Assembly: GCA_037349315.1 (NCBI GenBank)
Contig: JBAIAC010000057.1
Coordinates: forward strand, 15,717,501-15,781,500
DNA: 64,000 nucleotides
Origin: Chelydra serpentina
Taxonomy: Eukaryota; Chordata; Testudines; Chelydridae
Direction: 5' to 3'
The position numbers and the translations under genes are program-made. The notes under the pieces are model-generated. The model searched no databases. It saw only the letters and a program-made list of their open reading frames with translations, and was not told the origin of the DNA. Shown here one piece after another: positions 18,403 through 30,874 of the stretch; the first letter of the stretch is position 1; the number at the start of each line of letters is the position of its first letter.

Positions 18403-18572
18403 CCATGTACTTGCCCTTTCTGGAGTACTAGTGGGGAGGCCACTTTAGACCAACACTTACCTAAACACTGAAGTTGTGCAAAGCTTTCTTTTGTGAGCCA
18501 GTGGGTTAGTAGCTTGCTTTGGCAATGGGCTAGTTAATTGCCAGCGAATCTCTGGTGAATTGTTTATCATCA

Positions 18573-18779
18573 ATAAGACAACAAGGTGGGGGAGGTGATA
18601 TCGTTTATTGATCGAACTTCTGTTGGGGACAGAGACAAGCTTTCAGGTCTGAGGAAGAGCTCTGTGGGCTCCAAAGCGTGTCTCTCTTACCAGAGAAGTT
18701 GGTCCAATAACAGATATGACCTCCCCAACCTTGTCTCTCTCAGATCCTGGGACTGACACGGCTACAGCTACGCTGCAAA
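18573..18779 (+). repeat. Fold-back SINE-like repeat, second family
   Basis: Arms at about 18580-18640 (ACAAGGTGGGGGAGGTGATA) and 18677-18740 are imperfect reverse complements. A tail with GACTGACACGGCTACAGC follows, sharing GACTxACACGGCTAC with the copies at 5368 and 60858 although the arms differ in sequence. ATCATCA occurs on both sides (18566-18572 and 18780-18786) and is a possible target duplication, but eight extra bases separate the left copy from the arm. Confidence 0.7.
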
Positions 18780-18789
18780 ATCATCAGTG

Positions 18790-19654
18790 AGTCTACAGCT
18801 AAATATTTATGTGCCATGAACCATTGAAAAGCCAGGGGCTCTGCTTAGGAGCTGGCCAATCTGCAATGACTGAACTCCCAGCTAGGCGGAGATAAAGAAT
18901 TTAAGCACCAAGCAAGCTGCATTGCTATTTAAGTGGATGCTACTCCGAGATGAGCTATTAAGGGCCAGCCTGTCTTACACAAACTGAGTAAGTGACAGGT
19001 GTATGAAGGAGATGCTAGGCTACAAATCTTACAATATACCTAAGTAGTAGCCCAAATGACACCCCCTCACTCAAGCCACCGCGGAATCCCTCCTAGGTCT
19101 CTCCCACTGCCCACTCCACTACAAAACCCTCCCAGATCTCATCACTCCCCCTGTGTACGTAAACAACCCGATCTCCCATTCACTCCCCAGCATGTGAAAT
19201 CTGTTCAGTGCTAGAGTACAGGTAACCCCTCCTCACAGGCTGTCTGAACCACCTCCTCCTCCAATGTCAATAGTCCCCACATTGAAAGATGAGGCATCAT
19301 GTATAGCATGATCATTCAGCGTCAATTCCCAGACCAAAACTTTGTTACCGTGACGGATGCCGGGTAAACCCTCCCTTACAGAAACAGCCATGAATGAACC
19401 CGGTGGGCTGGTCCCTCAGCTGCTATAAACCGGCGCAGCTCCACTGCAGTCAACACCACTGCCCCGACTGACACCCGCTGAGGGTCTCACTTGTGTCATT
19501 ACACAATGGAAATGTGCCACTGGTTGCAAAGCTTTAGTTAAGATTTTCAGTGACTAAACCTCACTAGCTTGTAGTGAATGTATACATTTAACAAGATCAA
19601 ACTAACTCCTAATAATGATTGCTTAACTTGGCCAAGAAAAAACTCCGCACACAA
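18790..19654. other. Mostly unrecognised sequence
   Basis: No gene. The part at 19425-19500 (GCTATAAACCGGCGCAGCTC) resembles a degenerate copy of a widespread turtle palindromic repeat built on words like TCCATTGACTTCAATGG. Confidence 0.35.
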
Positions 19655-19790
19655 TTATTATTAGTTAATTAATAATAATCATTTATTTTTATTGCAGATT
19701 CCCAGACACAGATCAGGACCCCATTGTGTTAGGTGCTGAACAAACAGATCAAAAACACCCGGCTCCCTGCCCCCCCAGAGCTCTGAGCAT
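19655..19790 (+). repeat. MIR/CORE-SINE-like fragment
   Basis: CAGGACCCCATTGTGTTAGG and TGCTGAACAAACAGATC match the phrase common to an abundant amniote SINE fragment. A related copy lies near 54480. Confidence 0.6.
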
Positions 19791-20850
19791 GACAAGCGGA
19801 TTGGGCTTTTTATTTGCCATCGTGTTTCTGTGCCTTTTGGCCACACTCGAGCTAGGCAATGACTTTAATTTTTAAATAAATGCTGAGATTCTCAAGTAGT
19901 CGTATTATCGAGTTTTGTAGCATCACGGCTTTGAGGGGGCATTTGAAGGGGATGATGAGGTAGCTTTGTGAACGTTTACAGGGAGCTTCCTCCCAAGCAA
20001 GAGGGGCAGCGTGACAGAAAGTACGAACGTGCTTGTTGGAAAATGTAAGTGGGCGCTGGAGTCTGGCATAGAAATAATTACAGCTAATACAATAATCATA
20101 AAACAGAATTTTTCACCTACAGATTTAAGTGAAGATTTCACACAAGAAGCAAAACACGTTACTTTTGTCTACAACAATACCGAGGCATTCAAACCTTCTT
20201 CAGCTCCGAAGCACAGCAGGACATTAAAGACACACAGCTCCCCGTTGCACAGTTGCGTCTGAAGTCATTCCTCCGGAGCGGCATTACTCAATATTAGATC
20301 AGGCTGAAAATGGGTGAAAAATGTTAGTGAATTTTAAAGAAAATATTGATGGAAAATGTGCCGTAATTTCAATTTTTAAAAAACAAAGTCAACCAGCTGT
20401 AGTCACTGACAGAGCTATGGTTGGAAAATCTCTTCCGTTACATTGAGAACTGAATTTTCAGCCAGACCTGAATGTGCCTTGTGCATGCACAATTTGCACA
20501 TCTGTGTTGTGTGTGTAATACTGCACGTGTACATGTCAGGGATTTGCACATGCCCATGGCTAGATGCCAAACTACCCAGGGGTGTATGCAAATCCCCCGC
20601 TTGCTTACATGAATGGGCAAATGTGTGAAATCTCTAGCTGGAAATCAACCCCACCACGTGAAGCAGCTATACTGTGACAATGCAGGAGGATGGAGCATTA
20701 TCAAGAGATGCTCTGTGTTCCATTTCCTATGCAAGGGTCAAAGCCATGCAGTTTCAGAATCCCAAGTTGTCGCCTATAGGACTAACCTGCTTGCTTGCAC
20801 ATACATATATATCTATATATCTTTTCTTATAGTTTATGTATTTGGTTTAT
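19791..20850. other. No recognisable feature
   Basis: AT-rich sequence with no gene or repeat that I can name. There is a short TA-rich tract near 20805-20820. Confidence 0.4.
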
Positions 20851-21873
20851 TGTAATAGGTTTATAAATTTATATTAAATTAAGTTTGGCTGTAATGCAAG
20901 AGACCTAAAGGCCACATCCTGTATGCTAAGCTAAGGCAAAGTTAACACATCTATATTAAGACTTTTTTAACCCAGAAAGTAAAGTTGACCTTCATCTTGT
21001 TACCTACATAGATAAGTACCCACGCCTATGTCTATGACCTTTTATCTAGACCAATAGACAATGGAGAATGGCATGGGGGCCCACAATGTTGCACCCACAG
21101 ATTTAACGGGTACACCACAAGGAAACTTATTTGCGTATATACGTGTCATCAATACGCAGAAACCTACTAGCCTATGGGGTAAGTGTACCCTAACATTTGT
21201 GGGTGAGGAATGAAATTTGGGCATAGGAAGAAGGATTTCCAGCACATGTGCCCTATAATAGAGGTGACCCACCTTGCTAGAGCACTTCACTTCGCTCCGC
21301 TCTGTCATTCTCACTTACTCTATTTTACTCACTCACGCTATCTATTCTCTCGATCTACGATGACTACTACTATTAGTAGGCTAGACTTGTTCTTCTTAAA
21401 CTTTGAGTTTCTAGGGAACTAGGCTAAGCTTGGTTTTCCTACGTTTTTATTCTTAGTTTTGTTTATTAGGTTTTGATTTTAAGTCTGTTAGTCAAGTAAA
21501 CCCTAAGTTAGCTCTTAGCATTAGCTTTCTTCTAAGCACTGCATTCCTCACTCAAGAATTGAGAAACCTGAACTGCAAGGCTGGTCCTGTGTCTCTTATC
21601 ACCAGGCTATCAAGGAAGGGTGTGAGTATATTAACCAAAGCTTTGTTGCATATAATACTATATTATCATATGTATCTTTTGAATAGCAGTAATGCAATTG
21701 TAACTTTGTAACTCTGGGTATTTTACCATTTACTTACTATTCCATTGATTTTAATAAAAAGTCTTTATGACTATATCTGCCTCGGTGTGAGTTTCCTGTC
21801 ATACTCCCAAGGGTCTTTTGTAAATTCCGTGGAGCCTGATTCGGAACAAGAACTTTTATTTTCTGATCAAACA
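20851..21873 (+). repeat. LTR of an endogenous retrovirus-like element
   Basis: Starts TGTAATAGG and ends CAAACA. It has a polyadenylation signal AATAAA in TTTTAATAAAAAGTC near 21754, followed by a T/G-rich region, as in retroviral R-U5. The next bases are GATTGGCGAGCC, which could be the start of an internal region, but AT-rich sequence follows and I see no coding frame. No flanking direct repeat was found. Confidence 0.6.
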
Positions 21874-21892
21874 GATTGGCGAGCCTAAAACC

Positions 21893-22006
21893 CATACTAG
21901 TAATATTAATAATTAAATTGTATTAATTAATTGTTAATTCATTAAATTAAGCTACATTAAAATAAAATTAATTTAATAAGTTACATTAATATTATCAGTA
22001 TACCCT
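21893..22006. repeat. AT-rich low-complexity tract
   Basis: Almost pure A/T with repeated ATTAATTAA- and TTAAATTAA-like words. Confidence 0.8.
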
Positions 22007-22464
22007 ACATCAGGCTACAAAGTGTCTTTTGCTTTTGGAAGAAAGAGTCTCCATGAGAGAAAATGATCAGAGCATGTCTCTTGATCTGTAAGATCCTCCA
22101 ATGACCTCACAGCCCTGCCCCCGCCCCCCAAGCATTTAAAGGTGAAGTACACAAAAATCAGAACCAGAGCTACAGTTTATGCTATATAAAGATGCAATTT
22201 CCAACAGCACATAGGGGATTTGGAAGTCCCAACTGGAAATTAGGTGTGCAACTAATTGGAAAGGGAATTAGGCAGCTAAATCCCTTATGGTTTAGGAAAT
22301 CTCAGCTGAAATGTTCACATTAACTATGAATTCACGAGAAAAAGTATTGAGTCTTTCCAAGAATGTGCCTGTCGGTGTTTGGTGAGTCTCAGGCTGCTTT
22401 AGAGCCGCTTGTGTAGTTGAGGAATTACTTAGCCACCTGGACTTAGAAGATTGTTATTTGGAAT
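22007..22464. other. No recognisable feature
   Basis: I see no gene and no known repeat. Confidence 0.4.
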
Positions 22465-23045
22465 GAGGTGTTGTGACTCACCACACTAGCACCTCCTGCT
22501 GGTCACCTTGTGGATTAGCTTCACCGGTCGGTATGCTAATTCCCGGTGGTGTCTCACCCACCGTCATTTCTGCTCCTAGACTCGACGTTGCTCCGAGCAC
22601 CGCAGCGTCCTGCCCAGGACACAGCTCTCTGGCAGTGCCACACTCTGTGCTCCCCCACTTCCGGGGGACAGTACCGCAGTCCAAAGGTCCAGCCACTTCG
22701 TCAGTGGTGAGTGGGGGCGGAGGGGACCCGGGACCACCCACTACAGTAGGTCCCGGCCCAGGGACCCAGTAGACGGCAGCCACAAGCTGCGTCCCCTTCA
22801 ACCTCTCAGTCTATTTCCTGGGCCACTTCCCCGTGGCCCCAGCACCTTCTACACCCTGATCTCCGGGACTCAGCATGCCGGTCTTAGCTGTCCACCAGGA
22901 GCTCGCTCTCACTCCCCTGAACCTGCCCAGCACTGCTCTGTCAGGGCACTGGCTTTCCTCCTCCTGCAAGGCAGCCAGTCCTCCCTTCTCAAGCTCCAGG
23001 GAGCAACTGAACCTGCTCAGCCCTGCAGCTCTTCTCATGTGGGCC
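22465..23045 (-). repeat. LTR-like repeat, reverse orientation
   Basis: The reverse complement resembles the turtle Gypsy LTR type seen at 32237-32950: a GGGACCTACTGTAG-like phrase, then GGGCCACTTCCCCGTGGCCC on the plus strand near 22818-22837. The right part is truncated or diverged. Family and edges are uncertain. Confidence 0.45.
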
Positions 23046-23280
23046 TGGCGGGATCCCTTGAGCGTAATGATGTATACGTTCGGGTGGGTGGGACACATCC
23101 CAAGAGACAGTGTAAATAGCAGCAAGGCTCTTGGATGGTTTCTTTGTCATAAATACTGATCTGTTTCACTGCACTAGAAAAGTCTCCTTTGCTCCTGTCG
23201 AAGGGAATTTTACCGGTGCCCTGGGATGGGGAATGACTAGGACTTTCTCTCTCCCGCTACTAGTGAATTTCTCCTCAGAA

Positions 23281-23456
23281 ATCATAGAATATCAGGGTTG
23301 GAAGGGACCTTAGGAGGTCATCTAGTCCAACCCCCTGCTCAAAGCAGGACCAATCCCAAATTTTTGCCCCAGATCCCTAAATGGCCCCCTCAAGGATTGA
23401 ACTCACAACCCTGGGTTTAGCAGGCCAATGCTCAAACCACTTAGCTATCCCTCCCC
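23281..23456 (-). repeat. tRNA-derived turtle SINE with CR1-like tail
   Basis: On the minus strand a tRNA-like head with A-box (TAGCTAAGTGG) and B-box (GGTTGTGAGTTCAATCC) is followed by a CR1 3' tail ending ATATTCTATGAT. It is the same family as the copies at 49311 and 55587. It matches the cryptodiran PolIII/SINE, whose tail is shared with CR1. Confidence 0.92.
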
Positions 23457-26400
23457 CCTTTGCATCTTCGGATGAATCTCTCATGTTTCTAGTATTCATC
23501 CTGGTCGTATCTAAGCACTTGCTACAGTCACTGACCTCTCACTGACATGACCACTGGGCTTCCCAGAACATACCACCACCAACAGTACAAAAAATCCTCC
23601 CACGGATGGTGCATTTGGCCTTAAAGGGCCGGATCCAGTGAGTCCTGCAGTGTGCTACGGGGTCATCAGACCCCACTGAGGCCACTCAGAGCCTCCCCGG
23701 CCTGGACTAGAAATCCTTCCCTACCCTTCTCTGTGGGTAAATGTCTGTGTAAGCCACGGGCTGGGTTCAGGGGGCACTGGGGAGACACAAAAGGCCAGGA
23801 GGAATGCTCTGCACAAGATGGAGTCATGGCCTTCAGTTACATCATCGCATGTGTTCCCATTTATATCTAAGTTTTCCATCACAATGTCTATGTTTCTAGC
23901 CCAGCAGGGAGCCTGGCCTGGCCTGGTGCTCTGAGCTGGCACGACATTTCTCTCATCAGCCTTCTCCCTGAAATAAAGACCGTTTCTGCCCCTTTAATCT
24001 GTGGGTGCAGCAGGGGCTGGGCGGGAGCTGCTGAAAGGCCGAAGCACGCACCCCACAGTGACAGCCTCTGTCTGCGCCCTGCTTCCCAGGCCTCGCCCCG
24101 CACGCTGTTCTGTCTAGTCCCTATCCCCGGCCTGCAGCTCAGCTGCCTTCCTCCCCCCCCGTGCCCCAGCAGAGCCAAGCCTGGCCCCCTGGGAATGCCC
24201 CCCCTCAATGCGCAGCCCCCTCCACAGCGCTAATGGTACTACGCCCCCCTGAATGCCCCCTCTCCTGGCACCTGGAGTAGCAGGCAGACAAGCTTGTAGT
24301 AATGAGCTGCTCACTGCTTATTGCAAAGCCCACGGAGGCCGCTCTTCCCCTCCTGCCCCATATGTAAGACAAGTCATATTGCCTTTGAAGGGCTGCCTTG
24401 GGACTGGCCCTGGGCTTTCACCTCAAGAGCATCAAGGTTGTTTGAATTTTCCGCCACTCTGGGGGATTGCAGCAGTCGTCATGCCCACGGAGTGCTGTGT
24501 ACAGAGCAAGCCGTGCAAGAATGGCGCGGCTGCAAAGCAAAGCACTTCCGCTGTGTGGAAATGCCCAGTTACGCTTGTCCATGCACCCATAGCTCTGCCA
24601 GGGTGGATGGTGCACTGCATGAGGAAGCTTGTCAGTGTTTTATTTTCCTCAGTACTCAGTGAGTGAATCACAGACTCATTCATGTCCATCCCTTACAGGG
24701 AATAAGGCAGAGTTATCCGGAACCATGCAACTTCCGCAATGAGTGGGGCACGCGTCACCACAGACACACCAGAAATGTGCTTCACAATGGGGGTAACAAG
24801 AAAAGAAGAAAAGAAGGAATATCTATCCCCACGTACCTCCGAGCACCTCAGCTGCCCTCTGCCCATCAGTCCATCTCCTCCAGGCGCCAGTAGCTCTGGG
24901 CAGATGCCATTATAAATATGAACCTGCTCGAGAAAGGTTTGCTCCTTCTCCCCCACAGTGTGCAGCGCCCCCTCCCCAGATCACATCCGCCCAAGGCCTG
25001 GTCTGATAAGATCTTGGACAGTGGCAGCCCTGACAGGCTAGGGAAGAGGAGTCCCTGGGAAGGACGCTGTAGCATGAGGACATATCCCTAGTGAGCCACA
25101 CTTCAAGCAGCAGCATGAGATCGCTCCAAGCGGGAAGTTCCTGCCTCTATTGAGCTCCCTGCGGCAACGTGTCTTGGTCCTCCCTGGAACCCGTGGAGAG
25201 CCAGGAACTCTGTAGCTGCTCCACAGAGTGCAGAGTCCTGGCATTGTTATGTCTAGAGAGCTATTTGGGGTCATTTCCGAGGTGCCTAGGGCTCCCTCTG
25301 AGCGCCGCACACTCAGGTCCATGTAACTGAGGGAGCCTGGCTGTACAGGTGGGTACAGCCCATAGCTGTCAGTGATCAGGATGTGGGTGGTCGTACCTAG
25401 TGGTTACTGTGGGAGTCAGATATAGTGGCTGGAGCCAGGGCCGGTGCAAGGAAGTTTCGCGCCAACATGTGTTGTTTAAATTGTGCCGTGTGTTTCAAGT
25501 GCCGAACAGCCGAGGGGTGGCCTGGCCTTGTTCCAGCACCCAGGGTGAAGCTGGATGTAGGACACATTGAACGAGCGAAGCTTTATTGAACCCCGTGTGT
25601 GCCTCCAGCTTTTCCTGGTTCCCTGGCACTCCCTCCAGAACAGTCCCTCCAGGGATTGGTGGCTCTCTGATGCCGGTTCTGCTGATCACGCGACATCTCC
25701 CCTGGTTTAAAAATAAAATATAAACAGGGAAAGAATCTAGACATTTTAATATGAAGACTAAAAACCAATCATTGCTGCCCAGACCCTCACCCTGTGTCCC
25801 TTCAGCCAGAGGGGGCTAGCTCACAGCCGCTTTGGAGGCTCCTCTTTAGCTCAGACTTGGCGGGTTACTTTGGCTTTGAGATGGTTTGGTCTCCTCAATA
25901 GGTGACCACACCAGGAGTGACCTATCTCTGTCTCTCTGTCACCTGTCTCTGACTCTAGCAAACTGTCTGTCTGTGGAGGCTCTTCCCTCTCTCTGGGGCT
26001 GGCCCCCAGAGGGCTCATGGTCTGGACTGCAACAATCTCTGTACCTCTGTGGACTCTCTCTGGGTGTTGTGTCTACTGGCTTGTAAACGTCCCATGTTCC
26101 TTCAGGTCATCTGTCCCTCTTACATAGTCACCTCACATGACCTGGGTACCTCTGTGCCACTCACGACTTCTTTAGTTCCCTCCTTCCTGTGTCTCTCTAA
26201 TGGCTGGATCCTCACAGCGGTGCCAGTCCCCAGGGCAGGCTGACCTGTCATACTCTAGTGCCTGCTTTCTCTGGTTGTTGGACATCTCCTCTCAGCAGTA
26301 GCTCCAGCCTTCTGGCTGTGATGGGTCTCCCCTCGCTGGTAACAGGGTTTTGATCTTTGGCCCATCAGTGCCTGCACTGGGCTGTTTTGGTACCCTTGTG

Positions 26401-27290
26401 ATGGGTATTCTAGTGTGTCAAAACCTCTCACCATTGACCACTTGTGCCTCATGATACTGGGGGTGGGGGATGTGTGACCGCCCCACATGTCTCCTCTGCC
26501 CAGTAAACCCTGTGCCCAGCCTGGAGCCACCATGCTCTCCCCACCCCACCAGAGTTACCTGCGGGGGGCTCTGTTCTTCTCTCACTGTGCCACTCCCACC
26601 CTGGCCCATTCAGCTGCCTGTGAGAGAGGCCAGCCCACTCCCTGCCTGGGGCCGGCTCCTGGGGACAGGGGCTGAGTGAGCTGGAAATGTGCTTAGGGGG
26701 AGAGGGGACTCCGGCTCGCTTGGCCCCTGTCCCTGGCAGCTGGGCCCAGGCGGGAAGCAAAGGGGGTGGGCTGTCACCCCCCCCCCCCCCACCGAACCGG
26801 GCTCTCGCAGGAAGCTGCGGCACTGCACAGAGCAGTGACCCAGAGAGGCCAGTGTGAGAAGTGGCTGGTCCCACCCCCTCCGCTCCTTGCCCAGGCCCAG
26901 CTGCCAGGGACAGAGGCTGAGTGTGCTGGGGGGCAGACACAGAGCAGGACAAGGACAGAGCCCTTCTCCTTCCCCCACAGCAGGCCAAGCAGAAAGGCCC
27001 TTGACCCTGCATGCCCCCCCTACACATCATCTACCAGAAGAAACAGGCTAAAGTAATAGTCCCTTCGCTGTTTTCACAGCTGAGTCCACCTTACCGTGAC
27101 TCTGAGGATATGTGGCGAGGAGGTGTGGTGGTCAAACCCCCATCAGCGTGACAACTCCTTGAATTCCTCCGAGGCCCATGGTCGGGGAACACCATGTGTG
27201 AAATACCATGTCTCACAAAGGGGCCCTCCGCCTGCCAGTCACTGACTTGCATCTTCTATCGACCCCCTAAAATCGGAAAAGTCGTCCATT
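23457..27290. other. Long stretch without recognisable genes
   Basis: No frame in these 3.8 kb resembles a known protein. A short phrase at 25438-25464 (GGGCCGGTGCAAGGAAGTTT) looks like the edge of a turtle repeat. An inverted repeat at 26726-26921 is listed separately. The rest is unassigned; it may hold unique host intergenic or intronic DNA. Confidence 0.4.
26726..26921. repeat. Imperfect inverted repeat around a poly-C run
   Basis: GTCCCTGGCAGCTGGGCCCA at about 26728 pairs with GGCCCAGCTGCCAGGGAC at about 26896, and the pairing continues inward through GGGGGTGGG and CCCACCCCC. A run of C lies in the loop at 26777-26791. Arms are about 50 bp and near 80% matched by eye. Confidence 0.6.
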
Positions 27291-27291
27291 G

Positions 27292-28360
27292 TAATTCGTA
27301 GATTGATAGGCCAGAAGGGACCATTGTGAGCATCTAGCCTGATCTCCTGTATAGCACAGGCCAGAGACCTGCCCCACAATCATCCCTAGAGCAGAGCTTT
27401 TAGACAAACATCCCAGCCTGATTACAAAATTGTCGTGATGAAGAATCTACCATGACCTTTGGTCACTTGTTCCAGTGGTTAATTATTCGCACGGTACTAC
27501 TCACTCTCAATGTACGCCTTATTTCTAGTCTGAATTTGTCTAGCTTCAACTTCCAGCCATTGGATCATGTTAGACCTTTCTCCGCTAGATTGACGAGCCC
27601 ATTATTAAATATTTGTTCCTCATGTAGGTACTTATAGATTGTGATCAAGTCACCCCTTAACCTTCATTTTGTTAATCTAAATAGATTGAGCTCCTGGAGT
27701 TTATCGCTCTAAAGCAGGTTTTCCAATCCTTTAATCTTTCTCATATCTCTTCTCTGAACCCTCTCCAATTTATCAAGATCCTTCTTTAATTGTGGGCACC
27801 AGAATTAGATGCAGTGTTCCAGCAGTGGTTACACCATTGCCAAATACAGAGGTAAAATAACCTCTTTGCTCCCACTCAAGACTCCCCTGTTTATGAATCG
27901 CAGGATCATATCAGCTCTTTCAGCCACAGCATCACACTGGGAGCTCATGGTCAGCTGATTAGCCACCCCCACCCCAAATCTTTTTCAGAGTTCCCCAGCC
28001 TGTAAGTATGGCCTGCATTCTTTGTTCCTAGATGTAGACATTTACATTTAGCTGTTAAAACGCACATTGTTTGCTTGCCAGCTTACCAAGCAATCCAGAT
28101 TGCTCTGTATCAGTGACCTGTCCTCTTAATTATTTACCGTCCTCCAGTTCTTATGTCATCTGCACACTTTGTCAGTGATGATTTCAGGTTTTCTTCCAGG
28201 TCATGGATAAAAATGTTAAATATTGCAGAGCCAGGAACTGCTTCCTGCTTGACCCCACTAGAAACACACCCATTCGATGAGTCCTTATTTACAGTTACAT
28301 TTGGAGACCCATCAGTTAGCCAGCTTTTCATCCATTTAATGTGGGCCATGTTCATTTAAT
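27292..28360 (-). mobile_element. CR1 LINE, 5'-truncated, with reverse transcriptase remnant
   Basis: The minus strand carries the 3' untranslated region and the RT C-terminal part of CR1. At 28355-28134 the frame reads WMKSWLTDGSP, SSGVKQEAVPG, FNIFIHDLEENL and CADD in place of the usual FADD catalytic motif. Frame breaks follow. The low-coordinate end has the CR1 terminus (GGCCAGAAGGGACCATTG). Confidence 0.85.
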
Positions 28361-28462
28361 GTCAAGCACTCCTGGTCCCCGAGGGTAAGTAAGTTCGCTC
28401 CCACCCTCTCCCATGGTTGGGTGGGCACGTCAGGTGGTAACAGAGTCTTTTGCTGCTGACGG

Positions 28463-28760
28463 TTATCCCATGACTGGGAGATGTCGCTCCCTTCTGTCAA
28501 GGAGTGGAGCTGTGTATGTTCTAAGCGAGTACACTCTCTCTCGGGCCCGTCTCACACAGCTGCCAATGCCTGGGTGTGAGGCAGGTCTTTTTTGTATGAC
28601 ATCCTTACATAATGAGGTGGAGACAACAGTGCTCTGTCCACAAAATATGAGTCCATCCTGCACCCTCAGCTCCTCTTTCATTTGAAAAAAGGATTCTGCT
28701 CCTATGGAGCTTGGCTTTTGTCTTCTGGCCACCTAGCTAGGGTCACTCTCTTAACTGCTT
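28463..28760 (-). pseudogene. Gypsy integrase N-terminal region remnant
   Basis: The minus-strand frame reads LARWPEDKSQAP, then EELRVQDGLIFCGQSTVV and RRARERVY. This is the linker and zinc-binding region that opens Gypsy integrases. The expected HHCC residues are only partly present. The catalytic core is missing because the element ends near 28375. Confidence 0.65.
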
Positions 28761-28907
28761 GGAGGTGCATGGCCTTTCTCATAGCCTCTGTGATTTCATC
28801 AGCTTTGCTGTTGAAACTGGGAGCTAGTGCACAAGTGAATGGATTCAGTGTCCTGATCCCCTTCCCCCAACTCACTGATGCTGGGTATATTGGCCCCACT
28901 CAGGGTG

Positions 28908-29267
28908 TCAGCTAACACCAGTAGTCATTCTGGACAACATCTGATCTCTTCTGGTAGCACTGGAGGTGCATCGACATGTGCTGCCGTCTCTTTGGAGTGT
29001 TAGGAAGGGGGTTCGCCATGATGGGGATTGTGGTCTGATTGCACAATTACTGGGTGGCCATAGGGGCACTGATGGAATCGCTGCACTCCAAAGATCACAG
29101 CCAGAAGCTCCTTTTCCATTTGGGGTTCCCCTGTGCAGTCTGTGCCAGGGCTCTGTTGGCCGCTCCTGCAAAAAAGCTACCCCCAGTCCTTTCTCTGAGG
29201 CATCACGCTGGAGTGTCCGCGGCTCTCCTGGCTGGTGGTAATTCAGGACAGGGGCATCCATTATCAT
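28908..29267 (-). pseudogene. Gypsy RNase H remnant
   Basis: The minus-strand frame begins MIMDAPVLNYHQPGEPRTLQ and has DASEKGLGVAFLQE, the opening beta strands and first Asp of Gypsy RNase H. Later motifs are disrupted by frame shifts. Confidence 0.7.
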
Positions 29268-29280
29268 TTGTTTCAGTGTG

Positions 29281-30110
29281 TCACTCGCTTGCTCTTGGAC
29301 ACCTGCCCAGTCCCACTGAACATCCTGCCTTGTGTGCTGCCTGGTGCATAGGCTCTGCTACCGCCAGAAAGAGCATCATTCCTCGGAAGCGCCGAACCCC
29401 TTTCACATCCACTGAAGCTGGCATCTCTCTGTCTGCCTTGATCTTGCTGGGGTCTGATTTCAGTCCCTCTGCTGTGAGCAGATGTCCAATGTATTTCACC
29501 TCACGCTGTTTGAATCACACTTTTTCTGGGCCGAGTTTTATGTTCTTGTCCCTGTATCACTGTAGAAAAGCTTGTCGTTTTCCATCATGATCTTGATCAG
29601 CTTTTGTATAATTGCTCCCTTCGCCCTTTCTCTGCAATGATTTTCAGCCCAGAAAGTCCCTCCAGTGCTTGGGTGAGTCTTCTCTGGAACACCTCTGGCA
29701 TGTGCAGCCATCTGTAGTGACCAAATGGTGTTGCAAAGGTTGTCAGCATGCTGGACTCTTTATCCAGGCTTCTGTGCCAAAACCCATTCCTCATATCACA
29801 GATTGTAAAGATTCTAGCTTTGGCAAGTCCTGCCAAGATGGCATCCATCATCGTGGCTAGTGGCATCTTTTCAAAGCCCAGTTCAGTGATTTTCGGTCTA
29901 TGCAGATGCACAATTTGCTTGACGCCTTCTTTACTGCATTACTCAGGGTGCATGGCATCTAAAGTGCTGTGATACCCCTGCTCTGCAGACTTACAATCTC
30001 CTGGCACACTAGATCACGTAGTGCCCCTGGAATTTTCCTGCATGGTAAGCACCGGGGTTCCCTGTGGGGTCTATTTCCAGTTGCAGCCTTCCTTCCAGGC
30101 ACTCGTCACT
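29281..30110 (-). pseudogene. Gypsy reverse transcriptase remnant
   Basis: In minus-strand order: LQLEIDPT at about 30085, LRDLVCQEIVSL, KQIVHLHRPK, then LAKARIFTICDMRNGFWHRS (fingers/palm with the first catalytic Asp region), TTFATPFGHYRWL, EVFQRRLTQALEG, and finally KYIGHLLTAEGLK and GVRRFRGM of the thumb. The YxDD region near 29640 is degraded. Several frames are needed to read it. Confidence 0.8.
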
Positions 30111-30199
30111 TGGAAAAGATCCTCTTCTCCAGGTGAGAGTCCAGATGTCATCACCTGGGTCTGATGCACCCTCCCGCTCTCGTGTGAGTCGGACTGAAC

Positions 30200-30870
30200 C
30201 TTTCTCAGCCCTCCCTCTGCTCTCGCACACACTGCTCCAATGGTACAATCCTCGCACTGCAATCCTCGCACATTCCTCGCACTGCAGCCCTTGGCCGGGC
30301 CCGGCACTTCCCCTCTCTCCCACAGGAAATGTGTCTCACCATGGGTAGGGACCCTGGCTGCCTGTTCTCCTTGCAATTGTCTCCCTGCATATACTTCTGG
30401 GCGTGTGGTGCCTCCCCGGGCTGTCATCCTGCCGCAGCACACCCCGCCTCTAAGCGTCCGTCCAATGTGGGATTGCCTTCCGGGAGCAGCCACCCTTGCA
30501 GGGGGGATCCGAAATGCCACAGGCTATCCTGGCCTGGGAGTCTGTCAAGTGCCCAGAATTGCATGCAGCAGCCAGTGTGTGTAAGGCTGTAACCCAGTGG
30601 TCTATCCCTGCCCCCCTCGCACTGGTCTCTAGTGAAAAACCTGGCTCAGAGGAAGGGTCCCATATGTCCCTGAACGTGAGGGCTCCATCCCAACACTGAG
30701 TCGTCATCCCCACGCTTGCAGGCATTCCACCACCCAGGGGCTCACCCAGGGCCTGCTGAAATTCACCACCTGCTTGGTTCGCAGCCAGCTGTGAGCACGC
30801 CAGGTACCCCTGCAGAGCCCTTTGCTTCCCGTCCGACCCCTGTGCTGTCCTTGCCTCATGCACGGACACC
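30200..30870 (-). pseudogene. Gypsy gag remnant
   Basis: The minus-strand frame ending at 30450 contains IDHWVTALHTLAAACN and DSQARIACGISD, matching a common Gypsy gag capsid phrase (FVTxLRxLAxxCN ... RDRIVxGI). Cysteine-containing sequence further down (near 30260-30330) may be a ruined zinc knuckle. The N-terminal limit is unclear. Confidence 0.55.
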
Positions 30871-30874
30871 GGGG

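Larger units (their letters stand above)
28375..30870 (-). mobile_element. Gypsy retrotransposon remnant, conventional gene order
   Basis: Going down the minus strand from 30870 the order is a gag piece, reverse transcriptase, RNase H and the integrase N-terminus. No LTR is recognised at either end; the element appears cut at 28375, where it meets CR1 sequence. The order contrasts with the Gmr1-like element at 953-6056, so these are different Gypsy lineages. Coding is broken by many stops. Confidence 0.75.
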
